A DNA stretch of 64,000 bases from Microthrix sp041394405 (GTDB taxonomy: Bacteria; Actinomycetota; Acidimicrobiia; Acidimicrobiales; Microtrichaceae), in the NCBI GenBank assembly GCA_041394405.1, contig JAWKIF010000006.1, forward strand, positions 806,001 to 870,000, written 5' to 3'. The notes beneath the pieces were generated by a model. It did not search any database and was not told the DNA's origin. It saw only the letters and a program-made list of their open reading frames with translations. The position numbers were made by a program, and so were the translations under genes. This document shows, in pieces, positions 44,228 to 51,968 of this stretch; position 1 is the first letter of the stretch, and each line of letters starts with the position of its first letter.

Positions 44228-44566
44228 GTGAAGCACCCAAGCGAATCCGACGAATGGCTCGATGAGCTGGTCGACACGTGGACCGAGATGTACAAGAAGT
44301 CGATGGTGACGTTGGTGCTGTTGCGAGTGATCGGCTCGGCGGGCCAGGCATCGGTTGACGCGATCGCCACCACCCTCAAGCGGACGACCGGGTGGTCGAT
44401 CACCGAGCGCGGGCTCTACCGGACCCTCCGGCGGCTGGCCTCAAGTGGCCTTCTGGCCACGGCGGAGGTGGACGTGCCCCGAACCGGAGCGAAGCGGAAG
44501 GACTTCGAGCTGACAGACCTGGGCAGCCGCTACCTGGCCCGAATTGAACGCGAACTGCTGGATTGA
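44228..44566 (+). CDS. PadR family transcriptional repressor
   Basis: A 112-residue winged-helix protein. Features of the PadR N-terminal domain are visible: T-L-V-L-L-R-V-I-G, I-T-E-R-G-L-Y-R-T-L-R-R-L-A-S-S-G-L-L and the wing with K-R-K-D-F-E-L-T-D-L-G. It lacks a long C-terminal helix bundle, as in PadR subfamily 2. GTG 44228 begins 3 bases after the membrane protein stop, so the two are cotranscribed. The palindrome in the promoter at 43733-43763 is its likely binding site, forming a negative feedback loop. Confidence 0.85.
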   Translation: MKHPSESDEWLDELVDTWTEMYKKSMVTLVLLRVIGSAGQASVDAIATTLKRTTGWSITERGLYRTLRRLASSGLLATAEVDVPRTGAKRKDFELTDLGSRYLARIERELLD

Positions 44567-44591
44567 CCGAGCCGCAGCTGCTGTCGGCGGC

Positions 44592-45950
44592 CTAGCCGAC
44601 CTGCCCAAACTTGGTGAACAGGTCGGGGAAGACCCCGGTCGGGTCGAGTTCGGCCTTGGCGGCCAGGTGGGCATCCCGGTCGTAGATCTGCCAGAAGCGA
44701 TCCTCGGTGTAGTGGTTCCGCCCGATCAGCGTCTTGATGCCGTCGAGGTCGAACACCGCGGATTCGAGCAGCTCGGAGAGGTCGCGGTCGCGGCGGTTGT
44801 TGGGGGCACCGTAGATGGCGCAGTCGATGTAGAGATCGTCGATCATCCGTTCGGCGTGGGCCGGCGCCAACCATGGGTAGGGCTCCGGAGGCCGATAGGG
44901 CACGACCCACAGGGGCCAATGGTCGATGTGCTCGCAGTGCCATTCGAAGAACGCCTGGAAGTTGCGTTGGGGCACGAAGATGTCGCACACCAGGTCGCTT
45001 CGGCGTTTGCCGAGCGACAACAGCCTCGAGGTCTTCCCGAACGCGTGGATGAGGTTGCTGGACCCCAGCAACCGGCGGCCGGCCAACCGTCGAACGGGCG
45101 ACCACTCCAGCGGAGGCACGGTTCGGGCCAACCAGTGGCAGTCGGCGTCGTAGCGGAACAGGTAGTCCTCGGTGCGCAGCAGCTCCGAGTCTGCCTCGGC
45201 CGACCGGGAGTAGAACGGCGTGATCCATCGCTCCGCTGCGGGCGGAGGGTCGTCGACGAACGTCCCCAGCGCCAGCACCAGGTTGGTCGGGGAGTGGACG
45301 ATGGCGTCCACGAACTCCGGCGGTCCCTGGCGGTCGGTGCTGGAGACCGCCAGCAATTCGTCGGCGAAGGAATCGAAGTTGTCGTGGCGGTGGTAGTCGA
45401 GGCGCACGGTGCGGGTGGCCGGCACCAGCTCGGCGGTCACCTCGGTGAGGATGCCCAGCGTCCCGTACGAGCCGTGGATCAGGTGGAACAGCTCCGGGCG
45501 CTCATGGGGGGACAGCCTCACGACCTCGCCCGTGCCGGTGACCACCTCATAGCTGCGGCACGAATCGTGCAGCCCGCCGTAGCGATAGGACATCGACTCG
45601 AGCGACGAACCCGCCACGGCACCTCCCACCGTGATGCCCTTCAGCTCCGGCACCACCGTGGGCACGAGACCGTGAGCCAGCGTGGCGGTGACCAGGTCGT
45701 CGAAGGTCAGTCCCGGTTCTGCGGTGAAGGTCTGCGCCGCTGCATCGATGGCAACCAGGTTGCACAGGGCGGAGGTGTCCACTGACGGCCCACGGAAGCG
45801 CCCGTCCCGCGGCAGGGGCACCACGTGATGCTGGCCCGCCTTGGTGATGTGGGGCGTCGTGCCCGCTTGGGCATGCCGCCGCACCGAGCGCGCCACCTCC
45901 CCGACCAGCGATTGGTGGGATGGGGAGCCGGGCGTCGGCTGTTGCGGCAT
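44592..45950 (-). CDS. FAD-binding oxidoreductase (PCMH-type, DHCR24-like)
   Basis: A 452-residue flavoprotein. The FAD-binding domain shows D-A-A-A-Q-T-F-T-A-E-P-G-L-T-F-D-D-L, V-P-E-L-K-G-I-T-V-G-G-A-V-A-G-S-S-L-E-S and G-S-Y-G-T-L-G-I-L-T-E-V-T. No histidine in the usual covalent-FAD site is evident. The C-terminal half (D-I-F-V-P-Q-R-N-F-Q-A-F-F-E-W and P-L-W-V-V-P-Y-R-P-P) resembles DHCR24 sterol reductase relatives rather than glycolate or DprE1 oxidases. The substrate is unknown. The start at 45950 has AGGA 6 bases upstream; the frame extends 19 codons further. Confidence 0.75.
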   Translation of the reverse strand: MPQQPTPGSPSHQSLVGEVARSVRRHAQAGTTPHITKAGQHHVVPLPRDGRFRGPSVDTSALCNLVAIDAAAQTFTAEPGLTFDDLVTATLAHGLVPTVVPELKGITVGGAVAGSSLESMSYRYGGLHDSCRSYEVVTGTGEVVRLSPHERPELFHLIHGSYGTLGILTEVTAELVPATRTVRLDYHRHDNFDSFADELLAVSSTDRQGPPEFVDAIVHSPTNLVLALGTFVDDPPPAAERWITPFYSRSAEADSELLRTEDYLFRYDADCHWLARTVPPLEWSPVRRLAGRRLLGSSNLIHAFGKTSRLLSLGKRRSDLVCDIFVPQRNFQAFFEWHCEHIDHWPLWVVPYRPPEPYPWLAPAHAERMIDDLYIDCAIYGAPNNRRDRDLSELLESAVFDLDGIKTLIGRNHYTEDRFWQIYDRDAHLAAKAELDPTGVFPDLFTKFGQVG

Positions 45951-46044
45951 CGGAGGTCCTGGGTACTCGTGGCGTTCGGGCGAGCGTAGGCGCTGCGCCT
46001 GGCCCAACCCCGTTGCCGGCGCCGGGACAGTTTTGCTTGGCGCC

Positions 46045-46050
46045 TAGGCT
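46045..46050 (+). promoter_or_regulatory. -10-like hexamer for the thiolase-like gene, leaderless
   Basis: TAGGCT lies 7 bases before GTG 46058, with no ribosome binding site. Confidence 0.4.
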
Positions 46051-46057
46051 TCGGCCG

Positions 46058-47677
46058 GTGAGCGCCCCCCGAGTGACGACCAGCCCTCAGCCCGGCAGCG
46101 AGCCGGTGATCGTTGGCGTGGGCTCGCTGGTGGGGCGGCCCAACGACGCCGCCGCTCCCGACGCAGTCGGCTGGATGACCGAGGCGCTCCGGGTGGCGTT
46201 GAGCGACGCCGCCATGGCTTCTCCTGGCGCGCCCACCGAGTCGGCCATTGCAGCAGAGGTGGGCTGGATCGGGATTCCGGAGGGCACGTGGCGGTGCAGC
46301 GACGCCGGCGCGGTCATCGCTGGGCGCTTGGGCTTGGGGGGCCCCGGCGGCGTGCACTCGGTGCGTGCGGACGTGGGAATCCTGCAGCAGCGGCTGATCG
46401 CCGAGGCCTGCGAGGCCATCGCCCGTGGTGAGGTGGCGGCGGCCGCAGTGGTGGGCGGCGAGGCTCGGGCGCGGGACCGGGCGATCGCCAAGCTGGGCGG
46501 CGAGCCCACGCAGACCGCTGGGCCCGAGGGAGTCGAGCCGGACGAGGTCATCCACCCCGCCGACGACCTGATGAGCGACCTGGAGCTGGAGCGCGACCTG
46601 GCCACCCCCGCCGCACAATACGCCATCGTGGAGGATGCCCTGGCCTACGCCGACGGGCTGGATCGGTCGGCGCTGCGTCGGCGCCTGGGCGACCTGTGGG
46701 CCGGTTTCGCCGCGGTGGCGGCCGACAACCCGACGGCGTGGGATCGAAGCGCACCGTCCGCTGATGTCATCGTGTCCGCGGCCGGCGGCAACCGCATGGT
46801 GGCCGAGCCGTACACCCGGTCGCTGTGCTCGCAGTGGAACGTGGATGCCGCCTCCGCGTTGGTGCTGATGTCCGCGGCTGTGGCCGACCGGCTGGACGTC
46901 CCGGCGCATCGTCGCGTGGCCGTGGAGGCGACGGCAGAGTCCAACCTGATCCTGCCACTGCCCCAGCGGGCCGAGCCGCACCGCTGGCCGGCGTTCGAGG
47001 CGGTGGCCGAGGCGCTCGCATCGCACCTCGGGGTGCCGGTCGCTGGTGGGCTGGGTGCCGACGAGGTGGATCTGTATGCCTGTTTTCCCTCCGCCGTCCA
47101 GGTGCAGGCCCGGGCCCTGGGCCTGCCGCTGGAGGCCAGAGCGCTCACCGTCACGGGCGGCATGACGTTCTCCGGCGGGCCGCTCAACAACGCCATGTTG
47201 GCCTCGACCGTGGCCGTGGTGGATCGGCTGCGGCGTCATGCAACTGCGGGGCGTTCGGCGAGGGGACTGGTGACGTCCGTCAGCGGCATGCTGACCAAGC
47301 CGGGGGCCATGACCTTGCGCTCCGGCGGCGCTGCAGCGCCGTTTGTGGCGCTGGAGGTGACCGACGAGGCGTCTCGCCGGTCGCCGGCGCTGGCGGTCGA
47401 CCCGGCCTTGGCGGGGCCGGCGGTCATCGATGGCGCCACCGTTGTCCCCACGTTCGAGGGCACGTTTCGCGCCGTTGCCCTGGTGAGCGCTGGCGTCGGT
47501 GGCAACCGGGATGTCCCTGGCAAGGGCGATGCCTCGGCCGCTGGTGGACCAGAGCCGAGGACTCGAAGCGTTGCGACCAGCGACGATCCGGAGGCGGCCG
47601 CATCGGTCGCCGAGTTGGGCGGAGCGGGCCGAAGCGTCGTGCTCGATGGCGCCGGTGGGTTTGCGTTCGCCCCGTAG
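46058..47677 (+). CDS. Thiolase-like protein without the usual catalytic residues
   Basis: A 539-residue thiolase-fold protein of the SCP2/acetyl-CoA acetyltransferase-like group found in Actinobacteria. Family strings are V-I-V-G-V-G, A-A-A-A-V-V-G-G-E-A, G-A-D-E-V-D-L-Y-A-C-F-P-S-A-V-Q and L-T-V-T-G-G-M-T-F-S-G-G-P-L-N-N. The catalytic Cys is missing where C-x-S-G is expected (the text reads R-A-D-V-G-I) and the G-H-P histidine is Gly-Gly-Pro. A C-terminal domain of about 100 residues may be an OB-like extension. It could bind acyl-CoA without cleaving it, or use other residues. Divergent from the FAD enzyme gene. Confidence 0.75.
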   Translation: MSAPRVTTSPQPGSEPVIVGVGSLVGRPNDAAAPDAVGWMTEALRVALSDAAMASPGAPTESAIAAEVGWIGIPEGTWRCSDAGAVIAGRLGLGGPGGVHSVRADVGILQQRLIAEACEAIARGEVAAAAVVGGEARARDRAIAKLGGEPTQTAGPEGVEPDEVIHPADDLMSDLELERDLATPAAQYAIVEDALAYADGLDRSALRRRLGDLWAGFAAVAADNPTAWDRSAPSADVIVSAAGGNRMVAEPYTRSLCSQWNVDAASALVLMSAAVADRLDVPAHRRVAVEATAESNLILPLPQRAEPHRWPAFEAVAEALASHLGVPVAGGLGADEVDLYACFPSAVQVQARALGLPLEARALTVTGGMTFSGGPLNNAMLASTVAVVDRLRRHATAGRSARGLVTSVSGMLTKPGAMTLRSGGAAAPFVALEVTDEASRRSPALAVDPALAGPAVIDGATVVPTFEGTFRAVALVSAGVGGNRDVPGKGDASAAGGPEPRTRSVATSDDPEAAASVAELGGAGRSVVLDGAGGFAFAP

Positions 47678-47701
47678 CCGGCGCCCGCCGCATCGACCTC
47701 G

Positions 47702-47797
47702 CACCACAATCGCGCCCAGCCTGTCTTTGGGCGCGATTGTGGTGACCTGTCCACCACAATCGCGCCCAAAATGACCGTGGGCGCGATTGTGGTGGAC
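47702..47797. repeat. Two tandem palindromic hairpins (REP-like or bidirectional terminators)
   Basis: Two copies of the same inverted repeat. Both contain arms ACCACAATCGCGCCCA / TGGGCGCGATTGTGGT. Copy 1 (47702-47744) has a 17-bp stem and 9-base loop; copy 2 (47749-47797) has a 20-bp perfect stem and 9-base loop. They sit 24 bases after the thiolase-like stop. Before the insertion sequence arrived they lay between two convergent genes. Confidence 0.85.
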
Positions 47798-47836
47798 GCC
47801 CACGTCGCGACGCAGCCGGATGACCCGCCGGGCTAA

Positions 47837-49152
47837 GGGCCCGCCGATGAATTACTTGGGTGTAGTTCGTCTGGGCCACGACCGTAGCGGTTTGCCTTGA
47901 ACGGTGTAGTTCCACTCGCCGTGGAACTTGTGGGGGCTGAGCGGCACCGCAGCCAGTTCAGCGTCGGTGACCTTGATGCCCTTCGGGTACTCCCCGTCGT
48001 CGCGTTCGGCTCGCACCTTGAGACCCGACCTCGTGGTGGTCGCACCGATCAGATCCACCACCACCTCATGTGAGGTCAACGGGCGGCCACGCCAATTCAT
48101 CGAGATCTGGGAGAACAACCGGTGCTCGATCCGGTTCCACTTCGATGTGCCCGGCGGGAAATGGCACACCGTGATCGTCAGATTGCACCTGGCGGCGAGG
48201 GCACCCAACTCGCGTTTCCACAACCGTGCCCGATACGAGTTCGACCCGCCCGCATCGCAGGTGATCAACAAACGAGTCGCCCCCGGATAGGCCACCGACC
48301 CGACCAGGTCCCACCAGCGGCCGATCGACGACGCCGCGAACTCCGCGGTGTCACCATCGGAACCGACCACCACAAACCCCTCATCGGCTGCCAGATCATA
48401 GACCCCATAAGGGACAGCCTTGCCCAGCTGCGGATCAGGGAAATCGTGGACATCAACCCGTGCCGGGTGCCCTTTCGGTTCGTACTCGACGCCCTTGTTG
48501 GCCAGGTTTCCCAGCACTTCCTTCTTCTTGGTGTCGACACTGATCACCGGCTCACCAGCCCGAAGATGTGCTGCGATCTGACCGTTGAGATGACGAAACT
48601 GCTGGTCACGATCCGGGTTCTGTCTGCCCTCGTTCTCCTTCGCTGGGGCCTGCAACGAATAGCCCGTCATCTTCAACAAACGCGCAACGGTGTCCGGCGA
48701 CACCTTGTGACCCATCCTCCCGAGCGCCTCGGCAAGATTCGCCGTCGACTTCGTTGTCCACCGCAACGAACACTCCGGGTCACCCCGAGACTCCGGCTCC
48801 ACCAACGAGTCAAGATCGCCGAGCAACGTCGGATCCTTGTCCTCGGCCCGCGGCCTGCCGGCACCCGGCGCCCGCACCCGCGTCGTCACCTCCACCCCGG
48901 CCTCGATCTCACCGACAGCGGACTGGACCGTCGACCGCGAAACACCGGCCACCTCCGACATGGACACGATCCCACCACGACCCAAACACCGGGCCTCAGC
49001 CGCCAAAAACAACCGCCGCTGCCGCTCATCCAAATGCGGTAGAACCGTCTCCACCAACACCCTCAAACCATCTTCATCGACCGTGAACTCCCGCACCCCC
49101 ACACGCTACCCCAACCCCCACCCAAACGCGCGGACAATTACCCAGCGGGCCC
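47837..49152 (-). mobile_element. ISAzo13-family insertion sequence, 1316 bp
   Basis: The ends are GGGCCCGC (47837-47844) and GCGGGCCC (49145-49152). The inverted repeats agree perfectly for 8 bases and again at an AATT 14-17 bases in. Both flanks are TAA (47834-47836 and 49153-49155), consistent with a 3-bp target duplication. One complete transposase gene fills it. It looks recently active, as the ends and gene are intact. Confidence 0.85.
47852..49102 (-). CDS. ISAzo13 family transposase
   Basis: A 416-residue DDE transposase of the ISAzo13 (Rhodopirellula-type) family. The N-terminal third is a helix-turn-helix region (V-A-G-V-S-R-S-T-V-Q and S-P-D-T-V-A-R-L-L). The catalytic triad lies in V-I-S-V-D-T-K-K-K-E (first Asp), L-L-I-T-C-D-A-G-G-S-N (second Asp) and N-R-I-E-H-R-L-F-S (Glu); V-L-G-N-L-A-N-K-G and P-P-G-T-S-K-W-N are further family strings. 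It has no frameshift and appears functional. Confidence 0.93.
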   Translation of the reverse strand: MGVREFTVDEDGLRVLVETVLPHLDERQRRLFLAAEARCLGRGGIVSMSEVAGVSRSTVQSAVGEIEAGVEVTTRVRAPGAGRPRAEDKDPTLLGDLDSLVEPESRGDPECSLRWTTKSTANLAEALGRMGHKVSPDTVARLLKMTGYSLQAPAKENEGRQNPDRDQQFRHLNGQIAAHLRAGEPVISVDTKKKEVLGNLANKGVEYEPKGHPARVDVHDFPDPQLGKAVPYGVYDLAADEGFVVVGSDGDTAEFAASSIGRWWDLVGSVAYPGATRLLITCDAGGSNSYRARLWKRELGALAARCNLTITVCHFPPGTSKWNRIEHRLFSQISMNWRGRPLTSHEVVVDLIGATTTRSGLKVRAERDDGEYPKGIKVTDAELAAVPLSPHKFHGEWNYTVQGKPLRSWPRRTTPK

Positions 49153-49802
49153 TAAGGCCGTCCCAGGGTGGTTGGGGTGAGCGTGGGTGGCGGCCCGGTT
49201 TCGGCCAGCGGCAGCCGTCGGGCCAGCGCATCGGCCAGTTCGTCCAGCAGTTCCGCCGCGTCGCCGTCGGTGCGGGAGAGCTCGACGCGTGCGGTCACCT
49301 CGTCGGTTCGCACCCACACCGAGCGCCCCATGGCGTCGGGGTCGCCCGCCACCGACACCGGCACCTCGCCCAAGCTGACCACCGTGGCGCCCTCCACGGT
49401 TCGCTGTGCCCCCTCAGGCAGATCCTCCGGGTCGCGGGGGTGGAGTTGTACCTCCAACACGGTGCCCTCAGCGCTCTTCCAGATGCACCCGCCGCCGAGC
49501 GCCGGGAACTCCTTGGGGCTCCCCGGCTTGGAGCCGAGCAGATCGGTCACCTCGTCGGCCGGCACCAGCGCGCACCCATCTCGGAACTCGCTCTGGTCGC
49601 GGAAGTCCACCTGCGGGTCCGGCACGTCCTGGCGCCCCATGATGGCGAAGCTCATCACGCCGAACACCAGCGTGAACCCCGCCAGCACCCCGCTGACCAG
49701 CAGGATGACGGCCAGCGGACGCCCCAGGCTGCGGCGTCGGTCGCCGGCGACGCGAACCACGGCCTCGTCCCGGTTGTCGTCCTCTGGCATCGAGTCGGTC
49801 AC
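49152..49802 (-). CDS. Membrane-anchored hypothetical protein
   Basis: A 216-residue protein with one transmembrane segment (about 30-55) and a 160-residue outer domain. That domain has two cysteines (in R-D-G-C-A-L-V and G-G-G-C-I-W-K) that could pair, and the pattern resembles DUF3558-like lipoprotein domains (C-x-L-V-P-A-D-E-V-x-x-L-L-G), although it is not lipidated here. GTG 49802 is used because the TAGGGT hexamer lies 6 bases upstream; ATG 49790 is an alternative. The stop TAG is made by the junction with the insertion sequence and would also have been TAG before insertion. Confidence 0.7.
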   Translation of the reverse strand: MTDSMPEDDNRDEAVVRVAGDRRRSLGRPLAVILLVSGVLAGFTLVFGVMSFAIMGRQDVPDPQVDFRDQSEFRDGCALVPADEVTDLLGSKPGSPKEFPALGGGCIWKSAEGTVLEVQLHPRDPEDLPEGAQRTVEGATVVSLGEVPVSVAGDPDAMGRSVWVRTDEVTARVELSRTDGDAAELLDELADALARRLPLAETGPPPTLTPTTLGRP

Positions 49803-49808
49803 CCGCGC

Positions 49809-49814
49809 ACCCTA
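49809..49814 (-). promoter_or_regulatory. -10-like hexamer for the gene starting at 49802, leaderless
   Basis: On the minus strand TAGGGT lies 6 bases before GTG 49802. Confidence 0.4.
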
Positions 49815-49875
49815 GCGACGCGTTGGGCGGCCGCGGCCTCGCCGTTGCGCAGGCGGAGTGGTTGGGACGAGTCGC

Positions 49876-49881
49876 TACCAT
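49876..49881 (+). promoter_or_regulatory. -10-like hexamer for the uORF/HAD gene, leaderless
   Basis: TACCAT lies 8 bases before the ATG at 49890 that opens a 12-codon reading frame. The HAD gene start at 49903 or 49918 would then be 13-28 bases inside the transcript. Confidence 0.4.
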
Positions 49882-49889
49882 CGGCGCCC

Positions 49890-49928
49890 ATGAACGCTCC
49901 GAGTGTTGGCGCCATCCATGACCGGTGA
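49890..49928 (+). CDS. Possible 12-codon leader peptide overlapping the HAD gene
   Basis: ATG at 49890 opens M-N-A-P-S-V-G-A-I-H-D-R and stops at 49926-49928, after the HAD start codons in another frame. It is the first ATG after a -10-like hexamer, so a leaderless ribosome would meet it first. It may couple or restrain translation of the HAD gene, or be chance. Confidence 0.3.
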   Translation: MNAPSVGAIHDR

Positions 49929-50577
49929 GGCGTATGTGTTGGGCGTCGACCTTGACGGTGTGTGCGGCGACTTCACCGAGGCGTTTCGGCACGTCGTGAG
50001 CGACGAACTGGGCGTTCCGCTGGACTCGCTCCCCGTCAACCGGTCGTGGGGGTTTGACGAATGGAACCTGCCTGGCGACACGCTGGGCGAGCTGCTGCGG
50101 ACTGCGGCCGTGAAACACCGGATGCTGGAGCGCATGGAGCCGATCGACGGCGCGGTGGAGGCCCTGTGGCGCTTGTCGGATGCCGGCGTATGGATTCGCA
50201 TCGTGACCCACCGGTTGTATGTGAACTGGAGCCACGCCGTGGTGGTGGCCGACACGGTGTCCTGGCTGGACCGCATCCAGATCCCCTACCGCGACATCTG
50301 CTTCCTGGGCGAAAAGCCGGATGTGGCGTGCGATTGCTACATCGACGACGCACCCCACAACGTCAAGGCACTCAGAAGGGCTGGAAACGATGTGATCTGC
50401 TTCGGTCAGCCCTACAACACCGACATCGCCCGCCCCAGGGTGGAGACATGGGCCGAGGCCGAGGAGTTGGTCCTGAACCTGGCCGCCGACGGCGGGCACC
50501 AGGTGCAGGTGCAACTGCCCGGCTTCCCGGTGCATGTCGACCGGTTGGCCTCGGTGCGCCGGCCGGACCCGAGTTGA
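49918..50577 (+). CDS. HAD-superfamily 5'-nucleotidase-like phosphatase
   Basis: A 219-residue phosphatase. The catalytic D-x-D is in G-V-D-L-D-G-V-C-G-D-F; motif II is the Thr in R-I-V-T-H-R-L; D-I-C-F-L-G-E-K-P-D-V holds the motif III lysine, and C-Y-I-D-D-A-P-H-N is motif IV. This layout fits the NT5C/deoxynucleotidase group acting on nucleoside monophosphates. ATG 49918 is taken; GTG 49903 would add five residues. The last 13 codons lie in the first unit of a 54-bp tandem repeat that continues beyond the stop. Confidence 0.8.
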   Translation: MTGEAYVLGVDLDGVCGDFTEAFRHVVSDELGVPLDSLPVNRSWGFDEWNLPGDTLGELLRTAAVKHRMLERMEPIDGAVEALWRLSDAGVWIRIVTHRLYVNWSHAVVVADTVSWLDRIQIPYRDICFLGEKPDVACDCYIDDAPHNVKALRRAGNDVICFGQPYNTDIARPRVETWAEAEELVLNLAADGGHQVQVQLPGFPVHVDRLASVRRPDPS

Positions 50578-50686
50578 CGCTGGGTGTGGATAGACCGGTT
50601 GGCCTCGGTGCGCCGGCCGGACCCGAGTTGACGCTGGGTGTGGATAGACCGGTTGGCCTCGGTGCGCCGACCGGACCCGAGTTGAC
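50539..50686 (+). repeat. 54-bp tandem repeat, 2.7 copies, spanning a gene end
   Basis: Units start at 50539, 50593 and 50647. The first two are identical; the third is cut at 40 bp with one change. Unit 1 includes the last 13 codons and stop of the HAD gene. The array fills the gap to the convergent menE stop at 50686. Confidence 0.92.
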
Positions 50687-51825
50687 TACATCCGCCCGAA
50701 TTCGCGACGCCGCAGCTTGCCCAGGTCGCTGCGCGGCAACCGGTCGACCAACACCAGGCTGTGCGGCGCGCAGTAGGCGGGAAGGTGCTCCTTGATCAGC
50801 GATCTCAGGTGACCCAACCCGGGCGGCGAGGCGGCGTCGGTGGGCACCACCACGGCCTCCACGGCCTGGCCCCATTCGGGGTCGGTCCGCCCTCGGACGG
50901 CTGCATCGGCCACCGATGGGTCGGCGCGAAGGAGGGTCTCGACGGGCTCAGGCCACACCTTGTGGCCCCCGGTGACGATCACCTCGTCGGCCCGACCCCG
51001 CACCGACAGACGCCCGGTCGTGGGATCGATGCGTCCCAGGTCGCCGGTGGCCAGGTAGCCCTCGTCATCCACCGGGTCGGTGCCGTCGCGATAGCAGCGC
51101 AGCAGGGTGGGGGAGGAGATGCGGATGTGCCCCAGTCCGTCGGCGTCGGGTCGATCGATGCGCATCGAGACGCCGTTGAGCGCCAGCCCGTCGTACACGA
51201 CGCCGCTGGCCGTCTCGGTCATGCCGTAGGTGGCCACGCAGTTGGCGGGTCGGTCGGCCGGTATTGCCGACCCGCCCAACAGGATGCGGCGGAAGAGCGA
51301 GGCGTCGATTCGGCCCAGCGCCGTCGTCACCAGCGAGGTGTGGGTGGCCCCTGCGTGAGCGGCTTGTTCCACCCGTGCGGCGTCAAACCGGGCCAGCACT
51401 TCCAGGGAGGCGCCGGTGTGCAGCGCCCTGGGCAGGATGGAGAACCCGCCGATGTGGTTGAGCGGCAACGCCACCAGCCAGCGGGCGGTGTGGTCGGCGC
51501 CGAGGGCGGTTGAGGTGGCGAAGGCCATGTACTCGAGGGCCCGGTGGGTGTGGACCACACCCTTGGGTGCCCCGGAGGTGCCCGAGGTGGCGATGACGAG
51601 CGCGTCGCCGTCCTCCACCGGCCGCCCGCCGGCGAGCTGCGTGCGGTCGCCGCTGGGGTCGATCAGCACCTCGGCCTGCAGCATCGCCAGGAGCGATTCG
51701 AGATGCGGTTCGGGGGCGTTCACGGGCAGCGGAGCCACGGCGTCGCCGTGGTCCCAGATGCGTTGGACGGCGGCCACATAGTCGGGCCCGCCCTCCATCC
51801 GTAGTGCCACCAGCCGTCTGCTCAC
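50686..51825 (-). CDS. menE: O-succinylbenzoate-CoA ligase (MenE-like)
   Basis: A 379-residue AMP-forming acyl-CoA ligase, short as in actinobacterial MenE. The P-loop is A-T-S-G-T-S-G-A-P-K-G-V; other motifs are Y-G-M-T-E-T-A-S-G, G-Y-L-A-T-G-D-L-G, R-A-D-E-V-I-V-T-G-G-H-K-V and the end L-P-R-S-D-L-G-K-L-R-R-R-E. It activates o-succinylbenzoate for menaquinone ring closure. Context supports this: menA is divergent, menH and menD lie at 63-64 kb. GTG 51825 is chosen over ATG 51798 because it starts the S-R-R-L-V-A-L strand of the family and has TACCAT 6 bases upstream. Confidence 0.85.
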   Translation of the reverse strand: MSRRLVALRMEGGPDYVAAVQRIWDHGDAVAPLPVNAPEPHLESLLAMLQAEVLIDPSGDRTQLAGGRPVEDGDALVIATSGTSGAPKGVVHTHRALEYMAFATSTALGADHTARWLVALPLNHIGGFSILPRALHTGASLEVLARFDAARVEQAAHAGATHTSLVTTALGRIDASLFRRILLGGSAIPADRPANCVATYGMTETASGVVYDGLALNGVSMRIDRPDADGLGHIRISSPTLLRCYRDGTDPVDDEGYLATGDLGRIDPTTGRLSVRGRADEVIVTGGHKVWPEPVETLLRADPSVADAAVRGRTDPEWGQAVEAVVVPTDAASPPGLGHLRSLIKEHLPAYCAPHSLVLVDRLPRSDLGKLRRREFGRM

Positions 51826-51831
51826 CGGTGC

Positions 51832-51837
51832 ATGGTA
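51832..51837 (-). promoter_or_regulatory. -10-like hexamer for menE, leaderless
   Basis: On the minus strand TACCAT lies 6 bases before GTG 51825. Confidence 0.4.
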
Positions 51838-51954
51838 CGGCCCAGACGGGCGGCTCAGGTTGCCCCGAACCCTGCGAGGTCCATGGCCCGAACGAGCAGC
51901 CCGCCCAGATCGGCGTGAGCGGGCGTTCGTCGGAGCCGGCAACGGGGGCGCCGG

Positions 51955-51960
51955 TAGTGT
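51955..51960 (+). promoter_or_regulatory. -10-like hexamer for menA, leaderless
   Basis: TAGTGT lies 8 bases before ATG 51969. The menE and menA promoters are back to back about 120 bases apart. Confidence 0.4.
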
Positions 51961-51968
51961 GCCGGGCC

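Noticed and set aside
49137..49153. Possibility that the insertion sequence disrupts the neighbouring minus-strand gene
   Set aside because: The stop codon is TAG both before and after insertion, so the reading frame is intact.
50539..50686. Repeat array considered as a CRISPR
   Set aside because: Units are directly adjacent with no variable spacers, and one unit is coding.
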